64,000 bases of DNA from Pseudomonas sp. HN11 (GCF_021390155.1 NZ_CP089985.1:2739001-2803000), one strand, 5' to 3'. Positions 36,524-46,115 are shown, numbered from the stretch's first letter. A program made the numbers and translations. Notes: generated by a model from the letters alone, not told the origin.

Positions 36524-37260
36524 TGATCAGCCCCGAGGATCTCCACCGGCAACGAGAACACGTAGCCCTCGCTGCGCACGGTCTTGATATAGGCTGGTTC
36601 GCGGGCGTCATCGAGCAAGCGTTGGCGCAGGCGGCTCACCAGCAGGTCGATGGAACGGTCGAACAGGTCGGCATCGCGACCTTGGGTCAAGTTCAGCAAC
36701 TGGTCTCGGTTGAGCACGCGCTGGGGGTGATCGAGGAACACCCGCAGCAGGCGGTATTCGGCGCCACTCAGCGCCACCAGGGTGTCGTCTTCGTCGAGCA
36801 GGTGGCGGGCGGTGGTGTCCAGGCGCCAGCGGCCGAAGCGAATCAACCGTCCGGTTTCGCTGACCACCAAGTTCGGCGGCAGCATCCGTGTGCGGCGCAA
36901 CACGGCGTTGATGCGCGCCAGCAGTTCGCGGGCGGCGAAGGGTTTGACCAGGTAGTCGTCGGCGCCCATTTCCAGGCCGATGATGCGGTCGGTTTCGTCA
37001 TTGCGGGCGGTGAGCATCAGCACCGGCGTGGTTTTGTGCTTGCCCACTCGCAGTTCGCGGCACAACTGCAAGCCATCGTCGCCTGGCATCATGATATCCA
37101 GCACGATCAGGTCCACCGGGGTGCTTTCGAGGAAGCTGCGCATCTGGCGGCCGTCGGCGACCACTGTGGTACGCATGCCGTTTTTCTTGAGGTAGTTGCC
37201 TACCAGTTCGCGGATCTCCCGGTCGTCATCGACAATCAGGATGTGATCGACATGATCCAT
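36520..37260 (-). CDS. OmpR-family response regulator
   Basis: A 246-residue two-component regulator. The receiver domain has the acidic pocket Asp11-Asp13 (ILIVDDDREIRELVGN), phosphoacceptor Asp55 (LIVLDIMMPGDDG), MLTARNDETDRI and the Lys of YLVKPF. The C-terminal winged helix has LSGAEYRLLRVFLDHPQRVL and RSIDLLVSRLRQRL, ending with the GYVFSLP wing. It is first in the operon with the sensor kinase at 35219-36523. No obvious target gene is adjacent; the neighbouring MocR gene is on the same strand 146 bases upstream. Confidence 0.94.
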   Translation of the reverse strand: MDHVDHILIVDDDREIRELVGNYLKKNGMRTTVVADGRQMRSFLESTPVDLIVLDIMMPGDDGLQLCRELRVGKHKTTPVLMLTARNDETDRIIGLEMGADDYLVKPFAARELLARINAVLRRTRMLPPNLVVSETGRLIRFGRWRLDTTARHLLDEDDTLVALSGAEYRLLRVFLDHPQRVLNRDQLLNLTQGRDADLFDRSIDLLVSRLRQRLLDDAREPAYIKTVRSEGYVFSLPVEILGADQ

Positions 37261-37406
37261 GCTGCCTTCCTCGTTAAATACTCGTTGGGGCGCAGTCTAG
37301 CCACTGGCGGCAGCCTTGCCTTGTGCCCTTTGTATTGCAGTGTATCTGGCGATAGGGAGATACACGACGATGCAAAATCGCGGGTGCGACAGGCAATGTT
37401 CATAAA

Positions 37407-38819
37407 TCAAGAGGGGTGCGAAGCGCTTCCCAGCAGTGTCTCGAACAACCGCTGGACCTGTGGCTCATCACTGTGGGCCACATTGAAACGCATCGAATCA
37501 CGCTGTACCGGGTCGTAGCCAAACAGCGCGCCCGGTGCCAGCACCATGCCCTGTTTTAATGCCGCCTGGGCCAGCAGCTCGCCGTTGATTCCAGGCGGCA
37601 GGCGCGCCCAGATAAACATCCCGCCTTCATAAGCCATCGGCAGTTCGCAGCCGCAACGCTTGAGCCATTGCTCCACGCGCCCACCGGCCTCGAGCAAGCG
37701 CTGCACCATGCGCTTGCGGTGCTTGGCATAGCTGCCTTCGCTGAGCATGCGGTACACAATCTGCTCGAACAACTCTGAGGTCACGCCGCCGCTCATCAAC
37801 TTCATATTGGTAAGGTTGGCTGCCAGTTGCGGGGCTGCAACCACGAAGCTTGTGCGCGCGTTGGCGCTGAGGCTCTTGGAAAAACCTGACAAGTAGGTCA
37901 CCTGGTCCAGTCCGGCGAGGGCGGCCAGGCGCGGCGGCGGGTTGGGATGCAGGTCGCCGTAGAGATCGTCTTCTACGATATGGCAAGCGTAGCGCTGGGT
38001 CAGTTGCAGCAGGCGGAATGCCTGGCCTGGGCTGAAGGAATGGCCCGTCGGGTTCTGCAGGACGCTGGTGGTCAGATACAGACTGGGCCGGTGTTCGGCC
38101 AATAGGTCTTCGAGGGCCGTGAAGTCAAAACCGTCGGGGCGGCGCTGGATCGTCACCACCTTGACCTCGTGCAGGGCCAGGTTGGCGTGGAAGTTGAAGT
38201 AGCACGGCGCATCGAGCAATACCGTGTCGCCGGGCCGTGCCAGCAGGCGCATGAGCATGTCCAGGCCTTGGACGGTGTTGGGGGTGGTGATGATCTGTTC
38301 TACCGGCACCGACAGGCCTTCGCCGTGCAGTTTCTGTTGCAGGGCCTGGCGCAACGGCAGCAGCCCGGCCGGTGTGCCGAGACTGGCGATGCGCAGTGAC
38401 GGCGCACGCACCACGCTGCGTAGGGTTTGACGGAGCGCTTCGCTGTCGAGCCAGCTTTCCGGCAGGTGGCCGCCACCGGGGCGCAGGTCGCCGTTGGCAG
38501 CGGCCAAGGGACGACGCAGCACGCTGAGCATGTCCTGGGGCAGCAGTTCCACCCAGTTCGTAGAGGTCGGGCGCACCACCTCCATCGCCACGAAGTAGCC
38601 TCGGCCTTGGCTGGAGGTAAGCAGATTTCGTCCGCGCAGGCGGTCAAGGGCTTCGTTGAGGGTGAACTTGCTCACGCCCAGGATCTGGGTCAGTTCGCGC
38701 ACTGAAGGCAACTTGCTACCTGGCGTCCATTCGCCGTTGTCGATGGCCCGGCTGAACGCCTCGACGATCTGTTGCACCTTGGGGGTGCCCTCGACAAAGG
38801 CAATGGCTGATACGGACAC
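37407..38819 (-). CDS. MocR-type GntR/PLP-dependent regulator
   Basis: A 470-residue regulator: N-terminal GntR helix-turn-helix (GEWTPGSKLPSVRELTQILG, then VSKFTLNEALDRLRGRNLLT) and a complete type I aminotransferase fold. The latter shows TTPNTVQGLDMLMRLLARPG, LLDAPCYFNFHANLA, SVLQNPTGHSFSPG and the PLP lysine region YLSGFSKSLSANART. MocR proteins bind PLP and usually control a divergent neighbour. Here that is the LysE-type exporter at 38943, across 123 bases holding a strong palindrome. The aminotransferase domain is intact. The effector is likely an amino compound, but which one is unknown. Confidence 0.92.
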   Translation of the reverse strand: MSVSAIAFVEGTPKVQQIVEAFSRAIDNGEWTPGSKLPSVRELTQILGVSKFTLNEALDRLRGRNLLTSSQGRGYFVAMEVVRPTSTNWVELLPQDMLSVLRRPLAAANGDLRPGGGHLPESWLDSEALRQTLRSVVRAPSLRIASLGTPAGLLPLRQALQQKLHGEGLSVPVEQIITTPNTVQGLDMLMRLLARPGDTVLLDAPCYFNFHANLALHEVKVVTIQRRPDGFDFTALEDLLAEHRPSLYLTTSVLQNPTGHSFSPGQAFRLLQLTQRYACHIVEDDLYGDLHPNPPPRLAALAGLDQVTYLSGFSKSLSANARTSFVVAAPQLAANLTNMKLMSGGVTSELFEQIVYRMLSEGSYAKHRKRMVQRLLEAGGRVEQWLKRCGCELPMAYEGGMFIWARLPPGINGELLAQAALKQGMVLAPGALFGYDPVQRDSMRFNVAHSDEPQVQRLFETLLGSASHPS

Positions 38820-38851
38820 GCAGTTTCCTTATCTTTGCTGGTTATTTTACC

Positions 38852-38885
38852 GGTGAAGTATGGGCGAATTAGGCCCCACTTCACC
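38852..38885. promoter_or_regulatory. Large palindrome in the MocR/LysE divergent promoter
   Basis: GGTGAAGTATGGGC (38852-38865) and GCCCCACTTCACC (38873-38885) form an inverted repeat with outer 8-bp arms GGTGAAGT/ACTTCACC perfect and inner GGGC/GCCC also paired. It lies 32 bases from the MocR start and 58 from the exporter start, a plausible operator shared by both promoters. Confidence 0.65.
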
Positions 38886-38942
38886 TGCCTTGTGCAATGC
38901 CAACGGCCTAGACTGCGGGCTCTCCTCCCCAGGTCCTCGGCC

Positions 38943-39575
38943 ATGACAAGTGCGTTAACCCTCTCTTCGTTCCTCTACTTCCTGTTGTTTTGCGCCGCCA
39001 TGACCTTCAGCCCCGGCCCCATGACCCTACTGCTGTTGAGCCTGGGTCTGCGCGATGGCCTGCGCCGTTCGATCCCGGCGCAGATCGGCGCCAGTGTGTC
39101 GTACCTGATAGCTATCCTGATCTTTGCCGTGGGCTTTTCCGAGTTGATCAAGGGCTACCCTGTCATCACCCAGGTCATCCAGGTGGTCGGCGTGGCGTAC
39201 ATCCTCCACCTCGCCTACAGACAGTGGACCAGTAGTGGGGTGGTCATTGAACGGATCGGCCATGTGGAAGCGGCGCGTAGCCTGTTCGGCAAGGGCTTGC
39301 TTACCGGGTTTTCCAACCCCAAGACCCTGATCATGTTCAGCGCGGTATTCCCCCAGTTCGCCGGGACCGGGCAGAGCAGTTCGGCGGTGGACATTGCCAT
39401 CCTGGGGCTGACATTCCTGTTGCTGCAATTCGCCAGCGGCTGCCTGTATTGCTACTTCGGCCAGCGCATCAAGTATGTGCTGGAAAACCCGAAGCGCCGG
39501 GTGGTGTTGCAGCGGATCACGGCTCTGTTGCTGTTGGGCGTGGCATTGATGCTGGCACGGGGCTTTGCTCACTGA
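38943..39575 (+). CDS. LysE/RhtB-family amino-acid exporter
   Basis: A 210-residue inner membrane protein with five to six hydrophobic helices. It starts MTSALTLSSFLYFLLFCAAM and carries the family signature MTFSPGPMTLLLLSLGLRDG, where the SPGP motif is diagnostic for LysE/RhtB. A second feature is GLLTGFSNPKTLIMFSAVFP, the conserved NPK motif. Members export amino acids such as lysine, threonine or homoserine lactone-related compounds. The divergent MocR regulator probably senses the exported compound or a derivative. Substrate is not predictable. Confidence 0.9.
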   Translation: MTSALTLSSFLYFLLFCAAMTFSPGPMTLLLLSLGLRDGLRRSIPAQIGASVSYLIAILIFAVGFSELIKGYPVITQVIQVVGVAYILHLAYRQWTSSGVVIERIGHVEAARSLFGKGLLTGFSNPKTLIMFSAVFPQFAGTGQSSSAVDIAILGLTFLLLQFASGCLYCYFGQRIKYVLENPKRRVVLQRITALLLLGVALMLARGFAH

Positions 39576-39666
39576 GGGTGTCAGTGCAGTAAAGGAGGGT
39601 TGGTTGCTATCGATCTAGTGGGGTAGGGTGTCGCGGCACCTTCCAACAAAAAACAAGGATCGGTTC

Positions 39667-40896
39667 ATGCTCTTCACCTTCCGCCGTACCCTCCTGGCCG
39701 CCACGCTGGCCATGTCCTTCGCCGTGCCGGCCGACAGCGCCGAACCTCACAAACAGATCCAGGCACAATCCGAACAGTACAAGGCCGACGCCCTGAAACT
39801 GCTGGAACGCCTGGTAAACATCGACTCGGGTTCAGGTTATGAACCGGGCCTGACCCAAGTGCGCGACATTGCCGTGGATGAGTTGAAGCAGTTGGGCTTT
39901 TCCATCGAACTGGTGCCGGACAAAGCGGCCAACAACAGTCACGTGGTTGCCACCCTCAAAGGCACCGGCAAGGCCAAGATCCTGCTGATGGCTCACATGG
40001 ACACGGTGTTCAAGGAAGGCTCGGCCGCCGAGCGCCCGTTCCACATCAAGGACGGCCGCGCCTACGGCCCCGGCGTGATGGATGACAAGGGCGGCATCGT
40101 CGCCGGCATCTACGCGCTCAAAGTCCTCAAGGATCAGGGCTTCAAGGACTACGCGCAAATCACCTTCCTGCTCGACGCCAGCGAAGAAACCGGCTCCGAC
40201 GCCGCCTCCGACCTCATCCGCAAAACCGCCAAGGCCCACGACGTCACCCTTAACCTCGAACCCGGCCGCCCCGCCGACGGCCTGGTGGTGTGGCGCAAAG
40301 GCAGCGCCACCGCCGTGGTCGAAGTCAAAGGCAAAGCCGCCCACGCAGGCGTCGCCCCGGAACTGGGTCGCAACGCCGCCATGGAAGCGGCGCACCAGAT
40401 CCTGCAACTGGGCAAGCTGGGGGATGAAGAGAAGAAAACCACCATCAACTTTACGGTGATCAAGGCGGGGGACCGTACCAACGTTATCCCAGACCAGGCC
40501 ACCGCCAAGGCCGATGTGCGTGCTGCATTGCCGGAAGAGTTTGATCGCATCGAGAAAGACCTGGCCCGCGTGTCGGCGAACAAGCTGATCCCCGAGACGG
40601 AAGTGAAGACCAGCCTGCAACGTGGGTTGCCACCGATGCCGCAAACGCAGGAGTCGGACAAACTGGTCGCAATTGCCCAGGGGATTTATGCGGAGTTGGG
40701 TAAGACGCTGACCATTGAAGGCAGCGGCGGGGCGGCGGATGCGAGCCTGTCGGCTGGGGTTGGGACGCCGACGTTGGATGGGTTTGGGATTGTTGGCGGG
40801 AATATTCATACGCCGGAGGAGTATGCGGAGGTGGAGAGTGTGGTGCCGCGGGTTTATTTGCTTAGTCGGATGATTATGGAGCTTTCGAAGCGGTGA
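39667..40896 (+). CDS. Periplasmic M20-family carboxypeptidase (glutamate carboxypeptidase-like)
   Basis: A 409-residue metallopeptidase beginning MLFTFRRTLLAATLAMSFAV; residues 1-~24 are a Sec signal (cleavage near DSAEP). The zinc-binding M20 motifs are all present: LLMAHMDTVFKEGSA, GPGVMDDKGGIVAGIYALKV, LLDASEETGSDA (catalytic Glu pair), LEPGRPADGL and the distal His in GGNIHTPEEYAEVESVVPRV. It resembles Pseudomonas carboxypeptidase G2, which releases C-terminal glutamate from folates and peptides; that specificity is a guess. AAGGAT lies upstream of the start. It stands alone after the LysE gene. Confidence 0.88.
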   Translation: MLFTFRRTLLAATLAMSFAVPADSAEPHKQIQAQSEQYKADALKLLERLVNIDSGSGYEPGLTQVRDIAVDELKQLGFSIELVPDKAANNSHVVATLKGTGKAKILLMAHMDTVFKEGSAAERPFHIKDGRAYGPGVMDDKGGIVAGIYALKVLKDQGFKDYAQITFLLDASEETGSDAASDLIRKTAKAHDVTLNLEPGRPADGLVVWRKGSATAVVEVKGKAAHAGVAPELGRNAAMEAAHQILQLGKLGDEEKKTTINFTVIKAGDRTNVIPDQATAKADVRAALPEEFDRIEKDLARVSANKLIPETEVKTSLQRGLPPMPQTQESDKLVAIAQGIYAELGKTLTIEGSGGAADASLSAGVGTPTLDGFGIVGGNIHTPEEYAEVESVVPRVYLLSRMIMELSKR

Positions 40897-40920
40897 TTTT
40901 CTACTGATTGACATCCGTTT

Positions 40921-41049
40921 GTGGTGAGCAGGGTTGCCCTGCTTTGGGCTGCGTAGCAGACCTAGAACAGTCGACGCCGATTTGCCTGAATCCTCATCGC
41001 CTGGATTGGGGCCGCTGCGCGGCCCAGCGCGAGCAAGCTCGCTCACCAC
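40921..41049. repeat. REP-like inverted pair
   Basis: GTGGTGAGC (40921-40929) and GCTCACCAC (41041-41049) are inverted copies flanking about 110 bases. Each adjoins REP-like GC hairpins (GGGTTGCCC and GAGCAAGCTC). It occupies the 237-base gap between the carboxypeptidase and the immunity gene; no gene is seen in it. Confidence 0.55.
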
Positions 41050-41133
41050 AGGGTTTTTTGACTATTGTAGAGGATCTCCATCCGCCCCCACTTTCTAGAG
41101 AGCTCGAAGTGAGGGTCAAGGGACTGAGGGCTT

Positions 41134-41448
41134 TTATTGCTCATTCCTGACTCTGCCGTTTCTCAACATTAAAGCAACATGGGTCAGCCATGTTTTGCCA
41201 TCATCCCATTCGCTAGGGTAGTAATAGCCGCAGCCGATGCTCGTGAATAAATAGTCTTGAAGCTCTTGTTCTGACTGCTCGATGAGTATCAGTTTTTCGA
41301 GCTCTTGTTTGACCTTTTTTAGCATGCCTGCCGATGCTTCTGAAATGAAAAAGTTAATTACATCGTCAGCACTCTCATGGTCATCTACCCAATCCTCGTT
41401 GAAATACCCGGCTAAGAACTGTTGTAGTTCGGGATAGTCTTCATTCAT
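41134..41448 (-). CDS. CdiI_2-like immunity protein for the RHS toxin
   Basis: A 104-residue acidic protein beginning MNEDYPELQQFLAGYFNEDW. PELQQFLAGYFxEDW with a downstream helical middle and a C-terminal YYYPSEWDDGKTWLTHVALM is the pattern of CdiI_2-type immunity proteins. It overlaps the stop of the RHS gene by four bases (ATGA), the expected arrangement for a toxin C-terminus and its cognate antidote. The strong acidity suits binding a basic nuclease. Codon use is more AT-rich than the RHS core, as is the toxin tip, so toxin and immunity probably moved together. Binding to this particular toxin is inferred from position. Confidence 0.82.
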   Translation of the reverse strand: MNEDYPELQQFLAGYFNEDWVDDHESADDVINFFISEASAGMLKKVKQELEKLILIEQSEQELQDYLFTSIGCGYYYPSEWDDGKTWLTHVALMLRNGRVRNEQ

Positions 41449-44400
41449 AGGTTTGGAAATCCTGTATGTATTCTGTAGCCATTTGGCATTTTTTTATCTC
41501 TTCGAATGATAAGGCGAATCTGTGTTCCGGGAGTGGGTGTTTTTGCTCCCCGCTTCCAGCTAGTACCAATCGGTCCTGGAGTTCTTTGATTGATTACAAG
41601 TTGATGCTCGGTGCCCTTTAGAAAGTCTTTTATTTTTGATTTGTTGTTGTCGAGCACTTTTGATATCGCGGACTCTGCTGTGGCTCGGTCTGGGAAAGTA
41701 GAGGCGGTTGGGACATGTGGTTCGCGCTGCAAGCGTTCCGCAAGTTGCTGATCAGTTCTGCCGATGTGTTTTTCCATTAGATGTCCACCTGCTTTCTCGT
41801 GTGCGGCTAATCCTCCTCCTGGAACTATCGCGCTATAGGGGCCTTCAGGGCAGTTCGTTTTTTTACAACTCAGACCCAGCGGGTCCATCCACCCCGTCGG
41901 ATTGGGCGCGTACTGGTACGCATTGATCCCCCCTGCCAGCTTCACTGGATCGGGAGTCAAATAACGACCAATATCCGGATTGTAGTAGCGATGGCGGTTG
42001 TAGTGCAGCCCGCTTTCTTGATCGAAATACTGACCCTGAAAGCGCAGCGGATTGTCGACTTTTCCTATGTCGAGACGGGTGATTTCGCCGTAGGCGCGGT
42101 AATGGGCGGACCAGACGATTTCACCATCCGGGGCGGTGAGTTCCTGTGGGGTGCCCAGATGGTCGAGTTGATAGTGGTAGGCCTGGGTTTCCTCTGGGCC
42201 GAAGCCTTCCAGCAGGGCCAGTGGGCGGAAGCTGTCCGGTTCGTAGAGATAGCTGCGGTGACGGTCCGCGTGGTGCTCGGCGATGAGTTTGTCGCCGAGC
42301 CAGAAAAACTCGGTGGTTACACCGTCGACGGTTTTGCTGATGCGCCGTCCAAATGGGTCGTAGCGGTAACTAGCTTTTTTGCCATTGGGGCGGGTGATGC
42401 CGGTCAGACGGTGCTGGCAGTCATAGCGGTATTCAGTAACGAGTTGATGGCCTTTGCCACGCCGTTCGCGGATAAGGTTGCCGAAGGCGTCGTAGTCGTA
42501 ATGGTGGTCGCCCTGGATCATCAGGCGGTTGCCGGCGACGATGTCGGGGCCGGGGCGGTTTTGCATCAGCAGGTTGCCGGCCGGGTCGTGGGCGAAGCGT
42601 TCTTGCTCGCCTTGGGAGTGGTCGGCGCGGGTGAGGCGGTTTAATGGGTCGTAGTGGTAGTGGTGCTCGCCTTTGTGGGTGTCGAGCAGGCGGGTGAGGT
42701 TGCCGGATTTGTCGTAGTCGTAGTGGCGGCTGTATAGCGGGCCTTCGGCGTCGTGGATGCTCTGGTCGAACAGGCGTCCCTGGTGGTCGTGTTGGTAGTG
42801 GCTTAGTAGTTGGCCTTGTTGGCGTTGCTGTTCGCGACCTGCAGTAAAGAGGTGCGAGGTGAGTAACGCGCCGTTCAGTTCAACCGTGGAAAGGTGGCCG
42901 CCTTTGTCGTGATTGAAGGTGAGACGGTTGTTGTCCGGCAGGCGTAGGTTTTGCAGCTGACCGCAGGCGTCGTAGCCATAGCGCAGGGTGCCCCAGCCCT
43001 GGTGTTCGTCGGTGAGGCGGTTTTGGCTGTCGTACTCGTAGGCTAAAGACCAGTGGCCGTCCTCGACGCTGAGGAGGTTGCCCTGGCGGTCGTAGGTGTA
43101 ATCGACGGTGTTGCTGTCGGGCAGGGTTTTTCTGATGAGGCGTCCGGCGTAATCGCGCTCGTAGCGGGTAACCAGCTGACTGTCGTCATCGCCGTGTTCG
43201 GTCTTTTCCCGAAGGTTGCCGTTGAGGTCGTAGAGGTAAGCCGTACGCTGGCCGTCAAAACCGATTTCCTGCTGGATCAGGCCGTTGCTGTGGTACTGGA
43301 GCCGGTAGGTTTCGCCCACCTCGTTTTCGATTTCGGTCAGCAACAAACGTACGTTGTCGTAGCGGTATTTGACCTGGCTGCCATCAGCATTGATGCGGCG
43401 GCTGATCAGGTGCAATCCGTCGGCATATTCGTAGCGGGTGACGTGGCCCAGTTCATCCCGCTCGGAGGTGATTTTTCCGTAAGCGTTGTAGGTATATTTA
43501 CGCGTGTCGCCGCTCGGCAAGACGATTTGAACTAACCGCCCAACGCCGTTCCACTCAAATTGTGTGAGCGAACCGTGCTCGTCTTCCTGGGTGATTTTTC
43601 GCCCGAGGTCGTCATAGCGATAACGCTTGACCCCGCCATTCGGCAACTGCTCCTCAAGCAGCTGCCCACGCTCATTCCAAACCAGCCGATGACAGCTGTG
43701 ATCCGGGTACCAAATCCCAACCAGCTGCCCATATTGGTTGTAGCTGTAATCGGTAACGTGACCGTCAGGATCGACCTTGCGAATAACATCGCCCTGATCA
43801 TTGCGCTCATACTTCCAAACCGCTTCCCCACGTCGCACAACCCGTACGAACCCGTTTTCATGCTCGTAGGTCGTCGGCTCATCATCCCCCGGAAACACCG
43901 CCACCAAACGCCCGGCTTCGTCGTACTGGTAGGCCGTGATCGCCCCCAGCGGATCCTGCTCAACCGTCAGCCGACCTTTGTCATCGTAGGATTTGAAGTG
44001 CTCGGCGCCATCCGGATCCACCCGCTGCACCAGCCGCGCCCGCTGGTCATGCACGTAGACTTCCCGGCTGCCATCGGCGTTAAACACCGTGACCTGGCCG
44101 TTGTCATCCCAGGCGTAGCGTGTGTCCATCTGCGAGAAGCTGGCCCAATGCCGGACACACCGCGCCGCCTTGCCAGACTTTTCCCACTCCCAGAAGAAAC
44201 TAGCCCCACCGGCCAAGCCACGTTCAAGAATGACGTGCTGCTCGTCGTACCGATAAACCTCGCTTTCGCCGACCGCATTGGTCGCAGAGATCAGTCGCCC
44301 AAGGTCGTCATAGGCGTAGGAAACAAACGTCTGCTCCGTCACCCAAACAAACGGCCCCTCATCCACGACGCGATGAATCTGATAGTCCACCGCCACGATC

Positions 44401-46115
44401 CGCCCCGAGGCATAGCGCAAAAACAGCGAGCGCCCGACACCGTTATCCACCCGCTCAATGCGCCCCAGAAAATCCCGGGAAATGCGCAGCCGGTTGTCAT
44501 ACGCATCGCTGATCGCTGTCAGCACACCGTCGCGAAAGTGGTAGAACCGTGACGCCTGAGCCAGCACCAACTCATCAGGCAATGAACCCAGATAGATCGC
44601 CGCTTCGGCCAGGCTGTTGGTGATCGCAGGTCGAGCAGCCGTAGGCAAGGGCAGGGTGGTCGAGCGATTCTCATGGTCGGTCCACACCACCGAATCCCCG
44701 GAAACACTCAAGCGATGCGCCAGCGAGTGACTCCAGCCAAACCCCAACCCACAATCCACTTCCACCGCACTGGTGCGATACAAGCGGGTCCACTCAAACG
44801 GCAAAACTCCGTCCAGCGCGCCATCGGTGAGGGTCAGCAGTTCTTCGCCCGTGACCATCGACACCGGGCAACCGTTAGTGGCTGTCTTGTCCGAAGGCGC
44901 CGCCGCATCCCCAGCCGGATTCTTCGCAACGGCCGGCACGTCATCCACAGGCTCTTGCCGCACCAACACCGTCCGTTGCCTGGCCTTGTCCCGAACCACC
45001 GGCACCGGGTTGGAAACCAACTGATCGCCAGCCTTCAACGGCACATCCGGAATCACCTTGATCGGTGTCCCCGTGCTCCCCAGCAACAACGGTTTGGCCG
45101 CTTCGACATGGGCGTCCAACCGAGGCCCGACCAACTGATCGGCCAGCCTCTCCAGCCATTTGCGCACTCGACCGGATTTGATATGCCCCAACACCTGGGC
45201 GCCGAGGCGTACCGTCACACCCATGCCCGCCGTCGCCCAGATCAGCACCAGGCTGATCAGGATCTCGCCGGTGATCTCACCCATCACCTCGTTCATTTCC
45301 TGCGGCGGCAACATCCGAATCCAGCTGGCTATCGCCGATACATAAATGAACAACAGCGGCTCATCACTGAGCACCAACAATCCTTTGGCGACGGATTTGT
45401 GGCCTAGCTTCAGCAGTTCATCCAGCTCGCTTTGGGACAGGTAGTGCAGGAGCTTTTCACTGTTGGGCTTGATGTCGGCCAGCAGGTCATACAGCTGGGT
45501 GAGGTTGTCCCAGAGGTTGTAGAGCGCCTTGCCCATCCCTCGTAGAAACGCCGCCTCCAGCATCCTGCGCTGATCAAGCGGGCTCGCATCGGTGTAGTCT
45601 TTCCATAGTGTCTGGAAGGTGCCGGTCCACTCTTTGCGCAAACGGACTTCCAACGCATCAATTACCGTCTGATAAGACGCATACAGCGCCTTGACGTGAT
45701 CCTTGGAAACATTGGGATAAAAACTGACCCGGTACTGCTGGTTGCGCTCACACTCGTCGATTTTGAGAATGCCGCTCGGGCCGATGGTCTTGTGGATCGG
45801 CTCGCCCAATGGGCCGCCGTTGGGGTCGACGCGTTGCAGCATCACCGGCGTGTTGCCGATGGGCACAAATCGCGTGCTCTGGAACATATGCACCAGGGTC
45901 AACGTACCGTTGGCCTGGCAGGTAGCGACGGTGCTGCTCGGGTAAAGAGAGCGGTTGATCGGCGCGACCAGCGCCACTTCGTCCCCGACCTTGAAGACCT
46001 GCTCGACGTCCAGCGCCGAAAAACTCCAAAAGCTCGACGCCCAGTCGTCAAAGGTATTCAGGCATTCCCGAAAATCGAGAAAGACAGCCTCGACATCGAC
46101 CGTCTTCACATCCAT
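41445..46115 (-). CDS. RHS/YD-repeat polymorphic toxin with C-terminal RNase A-like domain
   Basis: About 1556 residues if started at MDVKTVDVEAVFLDFRECLN; the frame is open further upstream and the true start is uncertain. Residues ~270-330 hold a hydrophobic stretch (GEILISLVLIWATAGMGVTV) and no PAAR motif was found. The DUF6531-type entry CPVSMVTGEELLTLTDGALD precedes more than 25 YD repeats (YRYDDLGRK, YEYDSQNRL and similar), which should form a shell. The core ends PNPTGWMDPLGL; the variable tip is 141 residues. The tip matches the bacterial RNase A-like toxin pattern: GGGLAAHEKAGGHLMEKHIG, ASTFPDRATAESAISKVLDN, and terminal GYRIHTGFPNL. The tip is AT-rich, and the immunity gene overlaps its stop. 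No type VI secretion gene is nearby. Confidence 0.88.
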   Translation of the reverse strand: MDVKTVDVEAVFLDFRECLNTFDDWASSFWSFSALDVEQVFKVGDEVALVAPINRSLYPSSTVATCQANGTLTLVHMFQSTRFVPIGNTPVMLQRVDPNGGPLGEPIHKTIGPSGILKIDECERNQQYRVSFYPNVSKDHVKALYASYQTVIDALEVRLRKEWTGTFQTLWKDYTDASPLDQRRMLEAAFLRGMGKALYNLWDNLTQLYDLLADIKPNSEKLLHYLSQSELDELLKLGHKSVAKGLLVLSDEPLLFIYVSAIASWIRMLPPQEMNEVMGEITGEILISLVLIWATAGMGVTVRLGAQVLGHIKSGRVRKWLERLADQLVGPRLDAHVEAAKPLLLGSTGTPIKVIPDVPLKAGDQLVSNPVPVVRDKARQRTVLVRQEPVDDVPAVAKNPAGDAAAPSDKTATNGCPVSMVTGEELLTLTDGALDGVLPFEWTRLYRTSAVEVDCGLGFGWSHSLAHRLSVSGDSVVWTDHENRSTTLPLPTAARPAITNSLAEAAIYLGSLPDELVLAQASRFYHFRDGVLTAISDAYDNRLRISRDFLGRIERVDNGVGRSLFLRYASGRIVAVDYQIHRVVDEGPFVWVTEQTFVSYAYDDLGRLISATNAVGESEVYRYDEQHVILERGLAGGASFFWEWEKSGKAARCVRHWASFSQMDTRYAWDDNGQVTVFNADGSREVYVHDQRARLVQRVDPDGAEHFKSYDDKGRLTVEQDPLGAITAYQYDEAGRLVAVFPGDDEPTTYEHENGFVRVVRRGEAVWKYERNDQGDVIRKVDPDGHVTDYSYNQYGQLVGIWYPDHSCHRLVWNERGQLLEEQLPNGGVKRYRYDDLGRKITQEDEHGSLTQFEWNGVGRLVQIVLPSGDTRKYTYNAYGKITSERDELGHVTRYEYADGLHLISRRINADGSQVKYRYDNVRLLLTEIENEVGETYRLQYHSNGLIQQEIGFDGQRTAYLYDLNGNLREKTEHGDDDSQLVTRYERDYAGRLIRKTLPDSNTVDYTYDRQGNLLSVEDGHWSLAYEYDSQNRLTDEHQGWGTLRYGYDACGQLQNLRLPDNNRLTFNHDKGGHLSTVELNGALLTSHLFTAGREQQRQQGQLLSHYQHDHQGRLFDQSIHDAEGPLYSRHYDYDKSGNLTRLLDTHKGEHHYHYDPLNRLTRADHSQGEQERFAHDPAGNLLMQNRPGPDIVAGNRLMIQGDHHYDYDAFGNLIRERRGKGHQLVTEYRYDCQHRLTGITRPNGKKASYRYDPFGRRISKTVDGVTTEFFWLGDKLIAEHHADRHRSYLYEPDSFRPLALLEGFGPEETQAYHYQLDHLGTPQELTAPDGEIVWSAHYRAYGEITRLDIGKVDNPLRFQGQYFDQESGLHYNRHRYYNPDIGRYLTPDPVKLAGGINAYQYAPNPTGWMDPLGLSCKKTNCPEGPYSAIVPGGGLAAHEKAGGHLMEKHIGRTDQQLAERLQREPHVPTASTFPDRATAESAISKVLDNNKSKIKDFLKGTEHQLVINQRTPGPIGTSWKRGAKTPTPGTQIRLIIRRDKKMPNGYRIHTGFPNL

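Noticed and set aside
41900..44800. Regularly spaced short repeats that could suggest a CRISPR array or tandem DNA repeats
   Set aside because: They are in-frame YD repeats of the RHS protein with diverged nucleotide sequence, not identical repeats with spacers.
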